Below, piece by piece: positions 23,370-32,158 of a DNA stretch of 64,000 nt. The stretch comes from Bacillus carboniphilus (GTDB lineage Bacteria; Bacillota; Bacilli; Bacillales; JAIVKR01). A program made the position numbers and the translations under genes. Each line of letters opens with the position of its first letter. The first letter of the stretch is position 1. The stretch spans positions 3,100,001 to 3,164,000 of the forward strand of contig NZ_CP129013.1 in the NCBI RefSeq assembly GCF_020524035.2. Reading direction: 5' to 3'. Under the pieces are notes generated by a model that saw only the letters and a list, made by a program, of their open reading frames with translations, was not told the origin of the DNA and ran no database searches.

Positions 23370-23702
23370 ATGTATTCATACGACTCATTTGAAACACTAG
23401 GATCGTTTACTTTATTGAGACCTATTTTTGTTTCGCTTATCTTTGCAGAAATAATGATGTTTTTCATTATTATCTTTCCTCATTTAAGAACTAAAATAGT
23501 TAATGGTTTATCTGTAATAGGACTATCAATAGTATCAATCGTTATATCATCTCAACTTCTTTTCTATGAAGGTATAATTGTTGATGAACTTGGTTTAGGC
23601 GGAGATGTAGTGACTTCATATATGTTTTTAATTATAGGTATTCTAGCAATAGTGAATCCAACTATTTATATAGTTAGTAGGAAAAAAACACAGTTAAAAT
23701 AG
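23370..23702 (+). CDS. Hypothetical membrane protein, 110 aa
   Basis: Three hydrophobic segments (near residues 18-38, 47-66 and 84-104) with a short acidic outer loop (VDELGLGGDV). RBS AGGAGGGG precedes the ATG. No family recognised. It ends at a bidirectional terminator shared with the convergent anti-sigma gene. Confidence 0.68.
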   Translation: MYSYDSFETLGSFTLLRPIFVSLIFAEIMMFFIIIFPHLRTKIVNGLSVIGLSIVSIVISSQLLFYEGIIVDELGLGGDVVTSYMFLIIGILAIVNPTIYIVSRKKTQLK

Positions 23703-23715
23703 ACCTTTTTGCAAT

Positions 23716-23748
23716 AAAAAAAGCTGCTCAATATTAGCAACTTTTTTT
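23716..23748. terminator. Bidirectional terminator
   Basis: AAAAAAAG-CTGC...GCA-ACTTTTTTT forms a hairpin with an A-tract on one side and a T-tract on the other. It lies between two convergent genes and should serve both strands. Confidence 0.8.
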
Positions 23749-23758
23749 ATTTTTGGTC

Positions 23759-25183
23759 CTATTGGCGAAGATCAATCCACCAGCGATCTTCTGCATTCAA
23801 GTCTTCAGTCTCACCATGTCCACTGTAGTTGAAAGCATCGAGGAAGATTGAATCTAGTTTATCCTCATCAACAAAATAACCTAAGTTTATCTTCATTATT
23901 TGTCCTGGTTGGATATTACCTAAATTGCACCAGCCTTTTCCCTGTCCGTGAGGCTCTAGGTAGTCTACTTCACCAGTCATAATTGTTTTTTGTGAAAACA
24001 TACTTTCTTCATCATAGGTCCATCCATTATTTTCTGATTTAAGCACTTGAAGGCGTGGATGCATATAAATTTCATCTGTTGCCTGCTTTCCACTGTTTTT
24101 TACCGTTGTTGTTAGGTAGACAAATTTAGGACTCACTAACTGAGTTTCCTCTAATTCGTCAATTGAATCTTTGCCGTCTCCATAATTGTATACGTCACGC
24201 TTGTATGGTATTAATTTATTTATTTGATTTAAAGCATTTTTTTCCTTTAATACACTTATTCCGACATTATTAAAGTTTTCTCGTTTAAAATCATTAATTG
24301 AATCAAATACTTCTACTTTTTCAATAACAAATTCGAGTTTATCGTACTCAAATTCGTTGCTGGGGATAGTTACTGGAATCTTTTCGCCTACATTAAATAG
24401 TCGTTGACTATCTTTTTCCAAAGGAATAAGGGTTGGTGCTTCTACCGATTCCCTAGAATAAGATTCATCATAATCTACGACGGTTGACGTTTCTTCTGAA
24501 GTAGGTTCAAGTGCTAGATTCTCTAGGACATTGATCATTTCTTCTTCATTTACATCCGCTCCAACATAACTTTGTAACATAATTCCCTCTTCTTCAAAAA
24601 AGACAAAGACTTCTCGATCAAACGCAAAATTATCGTCGTTTCCGTTATCCTTTTTGACAATCACTGCTTTATTTCCATTGATCTCTTTCTCTTCGTAGTC
24701 TTTTGAGTATAGAGTTTGAAAATCTGAATCCGCTCCTATCCTCCAAGGAATAAATGAAAATCCATCTTGTGCATAATTGTCTTTATATGAATATTTATCA
24801 GACTTACCCATACGTTCCATACCTTCTGGTAAGTATCCAAGTTCTAGCTTATACCAACTTTCACTGTTTTTTTGAGTCTCATTTGGTACGGACACATTTA
24901 CTTCATAATTTTGTTTTTCGACGATCATATCGTACACTTTTACTCCACCATAAGCGGTTGTGGGCATGACGATGAATAAGCAGGCGGCCGCAATGAATAG
25001 ACGTTTTCTTTTACCCTTGGTTTGTTTTGATTTATTATTCATTTTAATTTCCTCCATAAACAATCTCTTTTTTTGCGTGTAGGTATCCGAAAAATTGTGC
25101 TGTTCATCTGAATGATCAAAGTCGTCTAAAGCAATTTCTTCAGCAACGTCATACAAAGTTTTGGAGTTCTTTAAATTCGTCAT
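23759..25183 (-). CDS. Probable anti-sigma factor, membrane-anchored (DUF4367/DUF4179-like)
   Basis: A 474-residue protein with a short cytoplasmic N-terminus (residues 1-60), one membrane helix (RLFIAAACLFIVMPTTAYGG, about 61-80) and a long extracellular part. The segment around 110-210 (LELGYLPEGMERM, NGNKAVIV) resembles DUF4367; the C-terminal part looks like a DUF4179-type beta domain. It overlaps the end of the ECF sigma gene by 35 bases, the usual layout for a cognate anti-sigma factor. Role inferred from context and topology. Confidence 0.8.
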   Translation of the reverse strand: MTNLKNSKTLYDVAEEIALDDFDHSDEQHNFSDTYTQKKRLFMEEIKMNNKSKQTKGKRKRLFIAAACLFIVMPTTAYGGVKVYDMIVEKQNYEVNVSVPNETQKNSESWYKLELGYLPEGMERMGKSDKYSYKDNYAQDGFSFIPWRIGADSDFQTLYSKDYEEKEINGNKAVIVKKDNGNDDNFAFDREVFVFFEEEGIMLQSYVGADVNEEEMINVLENLALEPTSEETSTVVDYDESYSRESVEAPTLIPLEKDSQRLFNVGEKIPVTIPSNEFEYDKLEFVIEKVEVFDSINDFKRENFNNVGISVLKEKNALNQINKLIPYKRDVYNYGDGKDSIDELEETQLVSPKFVYLTTTVKNSGKQATDEIYMHPRLQVLKSENNGWTYDEESMFSQKTIMTGEVDYLEPHGQGKGWCNLGNIQPGQIMKINLGYFVDEDKLDSIFLDAFNYSGHGETEDLNAEDRWWIDLRQ

Positions 25184-25707
25184 TTTGCATACCTCCTATA
25201 AGCTTATTTATTCTTTTTCGCGAACGTTCATATTGCTTGCGGACATTAACTTCAGTTAGCCCCATTAAATGTGATATTTCTTTAAACGTTAAGTTATAAA
25301 AAACTTTGTACTTAAATACTTGCCTGTTTGTCTCATTTAATGAGGATAGCAAAGTATCAATTTGAGCCTCTGACATTTCCCGTTGCTCCCAATCATTAAT
25401 ATTTTCATCTATGACTTCAGGAGACTCTTTTTGATATTCTTCTAGGAAACTTTCATTTCGCTTATTCCTTCGGTAACTATCAATTGCTTTGTTTTTTGCA
25501 ATTCTCAAAATGTACCGTTTAAGTTCTTGAGTGCTTAAGTTTATGGATTCTTTCTAAATTTTGATAAAGGGTGATAAACGTCTCCTGAACAGCATCTTCC
25601 GCCTGTTGAATATTGTTTAATATTGAATAGGTTACATAATAAACTTTTTGCTCATACAACGCATATAGCTCTTCCATCTTCTCGTAATCTTTGTTTGTGT
25701 TTTTCAT
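25149..25707 (-). CDS. ECF RNA polymerase sigma factor (frameshifted)
   Basis: A ~185-residue extracytoplasmic-function sigma factor. Region 2 is in the first part (YYVTYSILNNIQQAEDAVQE, with the DAVQETF helix) and region 4 in the second (FKEISHLMGLTEVNVRKQYE). The frame shifts near 25535-25538, where one extra A in CTTAAG turns HKLSTQELKRYILRIAKN into a stop. Correcting it joins both halves. RBS GAGGAGGG precedes the ATG at 25707. Translationally coupled to the downstream anti-sigma gene, so the pair likely responds to envelope stress. Confidence 0.85.
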
Positions 25708-25833
25708 GTATTCCCTCCTCTCAATAAATATAACGAACGGTCAGATTAACTTTGTGACACTTTTTTATTTAAAAACTAGCAAACGATTAATAAACTTACA
25801 TAAAACAGAAAAATGGTTCAGAAGCTGTTGAAG

Positions 25834-26055
25834 AGGTTGTTTAAAAAGTCCTAAAAAAAATGTCGGTTGAATAACTTTGTTGGTTTGCTTTTCCGCTCCT
25901 CATGTACCAAGAACGTACACTGTGAGTGCTTCGACGCCCAGGACGGGCTAGCGCAGGCGTTGCCACAGGACGTGGCTGTACTTAGCCTGTGTTCATTAAG
26001 CAGACCGCCTCGTTCTTCAGCGTCCTTTTTCCCTACTTTTTAAACACGCACTTGA
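25834..26055. repeat. MITE-like intergenic repeat, ~222 bp
   Basis: Bounded by the inverted ends GTTTAAAAAGT (left) and ACTTTTTAAAC (right, followed by ACGCACTT). Inside are blocks shared with the repeat at 41709: ATGTCGG-TGAATAAC-TTGTTGGTTT, GCTTTTCCGCTCCTCA, and CCGCCTCGTTCTTCA followed by a TTTTTCCCTACTTTTT tail. This copy also has a GC-rich insert with CAGGACG...CACAGGACGTGG. It has no coding capacity. It fills the gap between the sigma gene and the DJ-1 gene. Confidence 0.75.
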
Positions 26056-26196
26056 AGGGATTTTCATGATGAAACACCGTATAACTTGCAGTATAAATCA
26101 ACAAAGTGAGATTTCGATAAATTTATGTCGAAAAGGAACGTACGTTCTGTTATTCTTGTATTAAAGGTAGAAAAAGGGGATTGGGAGGACATACAT

Positions 26197-26778
26197 ATGA
26201 AAAGAGTGTTGGTTTTTATTACGGATGGATTTGCAGATTGGGAAGCAAGTTATGTGACCGCAGAGTTAAATAAACCAGGAACAGGGTTTCAAGTTCAGAC
26301 AATTGCCATTGATAAGAATCCTAAAGTTTCAATGGGTGGATTGACTGTTACTCCAGATTATAGTTTACAAGAGTTTTCTTTCGAATTAAACGTTGAGATG
26401 TTAATTATTCCAGGTGGGACTGGATGGAGGGATGAAAAAAATCAACAGGTGAAGGAGCTTGTGTCTTTTTGTTTTAGAAAGGAAATTCCAGTTGCAGCAA
26501 TTTGTGATGCAACGACCTTTTTAGGAATTCATGGATTCCTTGACCACCATAAACATACAGGAAATTCATTGCCTTATTTGAAGGAAGGGGCTCCTAATTA
26601 CAAAGGTGAAGAAAAATATATAGTGGAACAGTCGGTTAGTGATGACTTTTTAATTACCGCTAATGGAAGTGGAGCAATAGAATTTTCGAGAGATATCTTA
26701 AGTAAACTGGGCGTTTTAGAAGGTGAAGAACTAGAAAAATGGTATGATATATTTAAAAATGGGTTTATTAGAAGTTAG
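26197..26778 (+). CDS. DJ-1/PfpI family protein (type 1 glutamine amidotransferase-like)
   Basis: A 193-residue DJ-1/PfpI-superfamily protein. The nucleophile-elbow Cys lies in VAAICDATTFLG (near residue 105), preceded by MLIIPGGTGW near 69. The start is ATG 26197 after GGGAGGAC; the upstream extension from 26125 lacks a ribosome site. Members include chaperones, deglycases or amidases and hydratases; the exact activity cannot be told. Monocistronic, ending at a terminator. Confidence 0.85.
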   Translation: MKRVLVFITDGFADWEASYVTAELNKPGTGFQVQTIAIDKNPKVSMGGLTVTPDYSLQEFSFELNVEMLIIPGGTGWRDEKNQQVKELVSFCFRKEIPVAAICDATTFLGIHGFLDHHKHTGNSLPYLKEGAPNYKGEEKYIVEQSVSDDFLITANGSGAIEFSRDILSKLGVLEGEELEKWYDIFKNGFIRS

Positions 26779-26837
26779 TTTCTCTGGGGGTTCCATGCTT
26801 TTTCTTTCCCTTTAAATATGAAATTAAGAGTAATGAT

Positions 26838-26877
26838 AAAAAAGGAAAGAGAGTCCTTTTTCTCCGTTTCCTTTTTT
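26838..26877. terminator. Terminator after the DJ-1 gene
   Basis: AAAAAAGGAAA pairs with TTTCCTTTTTT across an 18-base loop containing a further GAGAGTCC-type stem. T- and A-tracts on each side allow it to work in both directions, between convergent genes. Confidence 0.7.
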
Positions 26878-26930
26878 ATTTAGAGAGTGGTAAATTTCGA
26901 ATATAGATAAAAGACGCAAAAGAGTTGAAG

Positions 26931-28284
26931 CTAAATAGCAATGGTTGACTCTTCAATAGAGACATGATTAATTGAATGTGCATATTTTTTATAAAAGATC
27001 ATGGACAAGCATAAATAATTCATAAACAGACTGATAAAAATCACCTGTAATTTAAAATCAAAAATAACAGATAAAAAAATCATTAATGTTAAAGTGACAA
27101 AGTTTATTTTCGCCGTCTCTTTTAATACGAAGTTGCTTTTTCCAATTGCTTGTAAGCAATATTTATACACTGAATGTAAAGGGTTAAATAGATTTAGAGC
27201 AATGACCATTAACAAAATGTTCATTGAGTACTCAATTAATTGAAGATCATCTGTTATCAAATGAACTAACTCTAATCTAAATATAAAAGAAATTGAGCTT
27301 AAAGATATAAAATAGATCATAACGATATAAAAGGAAATTTTAGGTAATGAATGTAGATCAGATTTTTCTTTTACACTGTATCTTTCACTTACTAACGTTA
27401 ATAGTGATGTGCTATACATATACATGGGCATTAAGATAACACTGATAATCTGACCTACTAATAAATATGCAGATAGTTCTAGGGTACCAATCCTAGCTAT
27501 AAGAGCATTCACAGCAATAATAAATACTCCGCCTTCTAATAATTCTTGACCAATTAGAGGAATGCTTTCCTTTAGGTTTTTCCTAGCACACTTTAAATAT
27601 ATTAAAATATTCTCAATTCGAACAAAGATGTAACGATAAGATAGAATGACAAAGAGAATAAGGTTGATCATCATAGCCATAATGGTGCCTAATGCAGCTC
27701 CTCTCACTCCTAGCTCTGGAAAACCTAATTTTCCGAAGATGAGTAAATAATTTAACCCTAAATTAATGAGCGCCGAACTAGAAGAGCCAATCAATATCCA
27801 TTTTGTTTTTTTTATTGATTTTAAATAAGGTGGAAAAATTAAATAATAAGAGTTGAAGTAAAACATAGATACTCATGATACTAAGATAGTCTATAGAATG
27901 GTTCAAAACTTCACCGTTGAAATTGTAAATATATATAATTAAGGGATGCTTGAAGATTAAAATTATTAAAGCTACACCCACTCCGATTACAGAATTAAAA
28001 AGTAGAGAAGAAGTGAATTGAATTTTTAAACCTTTTTCATCACCTAATCCTTTTAGTTTAGATCCATTTATATTTAATGTTACTGTTGTTATGCCTATGA
28101 TCCCAGCAATTGTATACAGCAAGGTAGAAATAACACCAACAGCTGCAAAAGCTTCTACTGAGACTCTGCCTAACATCATCTGGTCTGTTATTTTTATGAT
28201 TAAACTAAAAATAGCATTAAGGACGAGTGGCATTGATAGAGCATTTATCTCTTTAATCCTATTTATTAACACAGTCTTTTCCAT
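26931..28284 (-). CDS. MATE family efflux transporter (frameshifted)
   Basis: A ~450-residue multidrug/toxin extrusion transporter with about 12 membrane helices. The N-terminal part has INALSMPLVLNAIFSLI and DQMMLGRVSVEAFAAVG, typical of MATE helices 1-2; the second frame has the SSSALINLGLNYLLIFG repeat and ESIPLIGQELLEGG. The frames switch near 27868 by one extra base (or two missing). The start at 28284 is supported by GGAG about 10 bases upstream. Corrected length is normal, so a sequence error is likely; substrate unknown. Confidence 0.82.
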
Positions 28285-28582
28285 TTGAAATAATCTCCAA
28301 TACTTCTTGTGTAGAATTTTCCACAGCAACAATGTGCGAAAATTACTGAAATTAAGTACTTTCCCCAACAACTATAGAACTCAGGAATTACTATGAAAGA
28401 TAACTTGACACATTATTGTGAATTACTTCACAAATATTACGAAATTCTTCATGAAAAGTCAACACTCTACTAGATAAATATGTTATGGTTTAATATGTAT
28501 TAAGAGGAATGTAACTGTAAAACGATCTTAACTAGGCAAATCTGTGAAAAGAGTCCTAGAGTAGATCATGAGGGAGAAAATC

Positions 28583-29542
28583 ATGGATAAAGAAATAACG
28601 ATTGAATCCTATAATTTAAACTGGATCAAGCAATTCGAAGAAGAAAAAGTTAAACTGAAAGGAATGTTAGGTGAAAAAATTCAGTCTATTGAACACATTG
28701 GAAGTACGTCTGTTCAGGGATTAGGATCTAAGCCCATTATAGATATTGCTATCGGAGTAGAGGATCTGGAAAACGTAACAGAATTCATAGAACCTTTAAA
28801 ACAATTAGGATATGAATATGTTTTAAAAGAAGACTTTCCTGAAAGACGCTTCTTTAGAAAAGGTCAATGGAGAGCTGGAACTCATCATTTACACTTTTAT
28901 AGGTTTGAAGGTGAGCACTGGAACAATCAGATTTTGTTTAGAGACTATTTAAGAGAAAACCCAGATGCTTCAAAAGAGTATTATCAATTAAAAGTTAATT
29001 TAGCAATGAAGTTTCGTTTTGATAGAGTCTCCTATACGCAAAATAAAGCTTCCTTTATTCAAAGTGTACTGCGAAAAGCGAAAAAAGAGGAGAAGAGTGT
29101 GAAAACGAAAGATAATGGGCTGAGATTTCTTGAATTTCTTAGTATATCAGAGGAAGATATATATACATATGACCCACTTGCTGGATCTTTTGCAGTAATA
29201 AAATGTCATGGGGATTACCTTATGTGCTACAACACATGGCGTAAACAATGGGAGTTACCTGCTGGCCGAAGAGAAGAGAACGAAACACCAAAAGAATGTG
29301 CAATTAGAGAATTGTATGAAGAAACCGGTCAGTACGTAACACATGTAGCATTCAAGGGGTTGATGAAATCAGTCAGAACCTTAAATGGTGAAATAAGATT
29401 GAATCCCATTTATTTTGCAGAGGTTTCAGAGCTTCAACCATTCATTGAAAATGATGAAACTTCTAAAATAAAACTGTGGAATCTAAAGGATGATATTGGA
29501 GTTGTAGATTCAGTGGATATTAAAATATTTGATTTTATTTAA
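28583..29542 (+). CDS. GrpB (UPF0157) - Nudix hydrolase fusion protein
   Basis: A 319-residue two-domain protein. Residues 1-170 are a GrpB/UPF0157 domain, a nucleotidyltransferase-fold family, with HIGSTSVQGLGSKPIIDIAIG (GS motif and D-x-A-like pair) and a FRDYLRENPDASKEYYQLK helix. Residues ~180-319 are a Nudix hydrolase with a complete box GRREENETPKECAIRELYEE-TG, so hydrolysis of a nucleoside-diphosphate compound is expected. RBS GAGGGAG supports ATG 28583. The two domains are usually separate genes. Substrate and the purpose of the fusion are unknown. Confidence 0.88.
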   Translation: MDKEITIESYNLNWIKQFEEEKVKLKGMLGEKIQSIEHIGSTSVQGLGSKPIIDIAIGVEDLENVTEFIEPLKQLGYEYVLKEDFPERRFFRKGQWRAGTHHLHFYRFEGEHWNNQILFRDYLRENPDASKEYYQLKVNLAMKFRFDRVSYTQNKASFIQSVLRKAKKEEKSVKTKDNGLRFLEFLSISEEDIYTYDPLAGSFAVIKCHGDYLMCYNTWRKQWELPAGRREENETPKECAIRELYEETGQYVTHVAFKGLMKSVRTLNGEIRLNPIYFAEVSELQPFIENDETSKIKLWNLKDDIGVVDSVDIKIFDFI

Positions 29543-29649
29543 TTTGAAATAGAAGTAGCGCGTAATCCTTGATCACACCATGATGAAAAATGTTAGGTGA
29601 TACTATCGTTTCTCGTTGAAAATAGAACTTGAAAGAATAAGGAGTATAG

Positions 29650-29800
29650 TTTATGACTATCGTGGTCAGTTAGTCTTTTAAGATGAAAAAACTAATGAGT
29701 ACGGATTAATAACTTACGATGGTGGCACCTCTTATACAGGAATTGCTTATCGTCTTTAGTGTGGTTGTGATTTAGTACAAAGAATAAAAAGATCTTGGAT
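29650..29800 (+). pseudogene. Remnant of a small DUF6980-like gene
   Basis: A plus-strand frame reads YDYRGQLVF-stop-DEKTNEYGLITYDGGTSYTGI followed by a stop and CGC. The EYGLI-xHDGG-TS and WCG pattern resembles the small DUF6980 proteins. Two in-frame stops (TAA at ~29679, TAG at ~29757) and no start with ribosome site show it is decayed. The assignment rests on a short motif. Nothing else was seen between 29543 and 30052 except a weak GCGCTT/AAGCGC hairpin near 29832-29857. Confidence 0.4.
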
Positions 29801-30052
29801 TATTAAATGTAAAAAGTTGTATATTAGTGAAGGGCGCTTGGATATCTAAGCGCTTCCTCATTATTGTATATTGTTCATTTTTGTCTTATTTAAAAGTTGT
29901 TCTAAATCATTATCCTCATCTAATCGAAAGAGAAGAGCTAGGTTCAAATGGCTGGTTCTAACAGATTCATACAAGAAAATATTTCCCTATGTTTTCCTTC
30001 AAACGCTTTTCAATGTTCATCATCATAGATACTAGTATTGTTACTGAACAAA

Positions 30053-30453
30053 TTAAGAATAAATATTATAGAAAGGATAAACAATAACCATCTCCATAAT
30101 TATAAAGCCTAGTCCGGAGCTTGGTGTTTCACCCTCGTTCATTTCAGGCATTATAAAAGAAAAGAGATACACTAACAAAATGGTGTAGGAAGCCATAATA
30201 ATATTGACCACTGTAACTCTTTTCCCTCATTCCAAAATTTATTAATGTATTGATATACGACGAAGGAAAAGGTGATAAGAGCAACTACTATTCCAATAAA
30301 AACTAAAACATATGTATTATTAATATCTAAGTTCGTCAGTCTGCTAATACGTAAAACATTGACTAATAGCTGAGTTTCAATTAAGAATAACAATCCATAT
30401 ATTGCACTTAATATATTCACTTGCAAAAACTTCAATGTTCTTCCCTCGCTCAA
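30053..30453 (-). CDS. Hypothetical membrane protein, ~133 aa (frameshifted)
   Basis: A small membrane protein of unknown family with three or four helices: SAIYGLLFLIETQLLVNVL near 15-35, VLVFIGIVVALITFSFVVY near 48-67, then, after a frame change near 30220, VVNIIMASYTILLVYLFSFI. One missing G in the GAGGGAAAA run restores WNEGKRVTVVN and extends the protein to a stop at 30053. The tail ends FIIMEMVIVYPFYNIYS. Probably an assembly error. Confidence 0.55.
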
Positions 30454-30626
30454 TAGGTAATCTTATATTCACAAAATAATACTAGAAAAAAATCATATTT
30501 TTAAAAAAGATAAATTTTCACTATGCAACTTCCAACAATAGTTCAGCGTTGTCAAGTTCTCTTCTAATAGGGGATTTAATTAACATGACTGTTTTGTTAG
30601 AAATTGTTACTAATAGGAGTGAAAAA

Positions 30627-30983
30627 ATGAAATAATGTCTATTTTGTCATCTTGACACAGTAGAACAAAAAGAAGTAATAGAAAATGATGAGCATTGTAT
30701 GTTTTATACAAATTCCATAAGAAATTTTAGTAGTTTTAATTATCGTGAAACTGGATTTTACTTAACTGAAGAAGAATGGTATTCAACTTATCCATTACTT
30801 CAAGAAGTAACATCGTTTTGGATAAAAAATATCGTCCGATGGATATAACATTGGATGAAACTGCAACAGTGTTGGAGGTCAGCATATAATGCATTCACAT
30901 CTTCATGCTTTTCTTCGATTTAATATTGAACCATAGGGATCAGACACTTGTTGAAAAACTTAGAAAACAAGCGGAATTCTGAT
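30627..30983 (+). pseudogene. HIT family protein, degenerate
   Basis: Coding traces of a histidine-triad nucleotide-binding protein: CLFCHLDTVEQK (N-terminal zinc/CxxC region) after a stop at codon 3, LTEEEWYSTYPLLQEV, then in another frame SSDGYNIG-stop-NCNSVGGQHIMHSHLHAFLRFN, which contains the HxHxH triad, and finally IRHLLKNLENKRN in a third frame. At least three stops and two frame changes, including a TGG-to-TGA change at the expected Trp, show true decay rather than one sequencing slip. Confidence 0.8.
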
Positions 30984-31043
30984 TGTTATAAACAGAAGTA
31001 GATAGAGATTAATTTCTCTGAATTAGGGTAAAGAGGTGAAAAT

Positions 31044-31550
31044 GTGAATTTTAACAAATTAATAAAAATGCCCGAAAATAAGAGCTACAATAGTATTAGA
31101 GAAAGGGAAGCAGTTAGAGCTATTATTTTCTCTCAGAAACATATTTTACTAGTCCATTCAAATAGAGGAGATTACAAATTTCCTGGTGGCGGAGTGGAAA
31201 ATAAAGAGAGTCACTCTGAAGCCCTTATACGGGAAGTTAGGGAAGAAACGGGATATAAAAACTGTATTGTGAAAAACAAGGTAGGAACGGTAATTGAGCA
31301 AAATATGGACGAAAACGAGACGAGTAAACTATTCCAAATGAATTCACATTATTATTTGTGTGGGTTGAATGATAGAGAGTATACCTCTCAAAAACTAGAA
31401 ACATATGAGTCTCTTTTAGGTTTAACACCCAAGTGGGTTTCTATAGAAGAAGCTATAAGACAAAACGAAATTCTATACGGTCAGTTTGAGAACAATAGTT
31501 GGTTGGAACGAGAAAACTACGTTTTAAATCTATTAAAGGGTTTAATATAA
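31044..31550 (+). CDS. Nudix hydrolase
   Basis: A 168-residue Nudix protein. The box GGVENKESHSEALIREVREE-TGY (residues ~50-73) fits GX5EX7REUXEEXGU completely, so it should hydrolyse a nucleoside diphosphate linked to another moiety with Mg2+. It starts with GTG at 31044 after AAAGAGGTGA. Second Nudix gene in this block. Substrate not predictable from the motif. Confidence 0.87.
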   Translation: MNFNKLIKMPENKSYNSIREREAVRAIIFSQKHILLVHSNRGDYKFPGGGVENKESHSEALIREVREETGYKNCIVKNKVGTVIEQNMDENETSKLFQMNSHYYLCGLNDREYTSQKLETYESLLGLTPKWVSIEEAIRQNEILYGQFENNSWLERENYVLNLLKGLI

Positions 31551-31620
31551 CAAGATATCTTTTGTGGAATCCATTTTATTCTGCTTTTCAGTTTAGTGTG
31601 AAATAATGGAGGGAATATAG

Positions 31621-32076
31621 TTGGAGTATTATAAATATTTGAGACAGTTTGTAGGTCATAGAATCATTATTTTACCAGGATCGTTGTTATTATTTTAAAT
31701 GAAAAAATGAAATGTTATTACAAAAAAGACATGATGGCTATTGGGGATTGCTTGGAGGTTTATGGATTTAGGAGAAAGTTTTGAAGAAGTAGCAAAAAGA
31801 GAAATCTTTGAAGAAACAGGGTTAGTAGTTGAGAACTTGACATTAATACACGTATTTTCTGGCTCAAAATATTACTTTTTGAACACCCACTTTAAAATTG
31901 CAAATGGAGATGAAATATATTCCGTAACCGCTGTTTTTTATACGACAGATGTAAATGGAAAGATAAAGGTCGATTATAAGGAGTCAGAGAAAGTGCAATA
32001 TTTTGCTATGGATGATATGCCAAATGAATTAACTGATGAGTATAGATGTAGAATATTACATAAATCAGGGATATAG
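31621..32076 (+). pseudogene. Nudix hydrolase, broken by several frameshifts
   Basis: The N-terminal part (LEYYKYLRQFVGHRIIILPGS, TTG 31621) runs into a stop. Continuation is found in successive frames: VIILNEK, then LLQKRHDGYWGLLGGL, then from ~31758 MDLGESFEEVAKREIFEETG, which is the Nudix box, and a normal C-terminus ending LHKSGI. Three frame changes within about 140 bases are more than expected from consensus error alone, so decay is likely, although the 3' frame is still open for 105 codons. Confidence 0.75.
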
Positions 32077-32158
32077 GGAAAGGGGAGCATACCTAATATA
32101 TTATACTTTAAATGAGCAAATTCAGATCAAAAAAATTCCATTAAATTAAATAGAAAAA

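Noticed and set aside
25921-26000. GC-rich insert in the repeat at 25834 as a small RNA gene
   Set aside because: It has short complementary pieces, but it is part of a dispersed repeat and lacks its own promoter or terminator.
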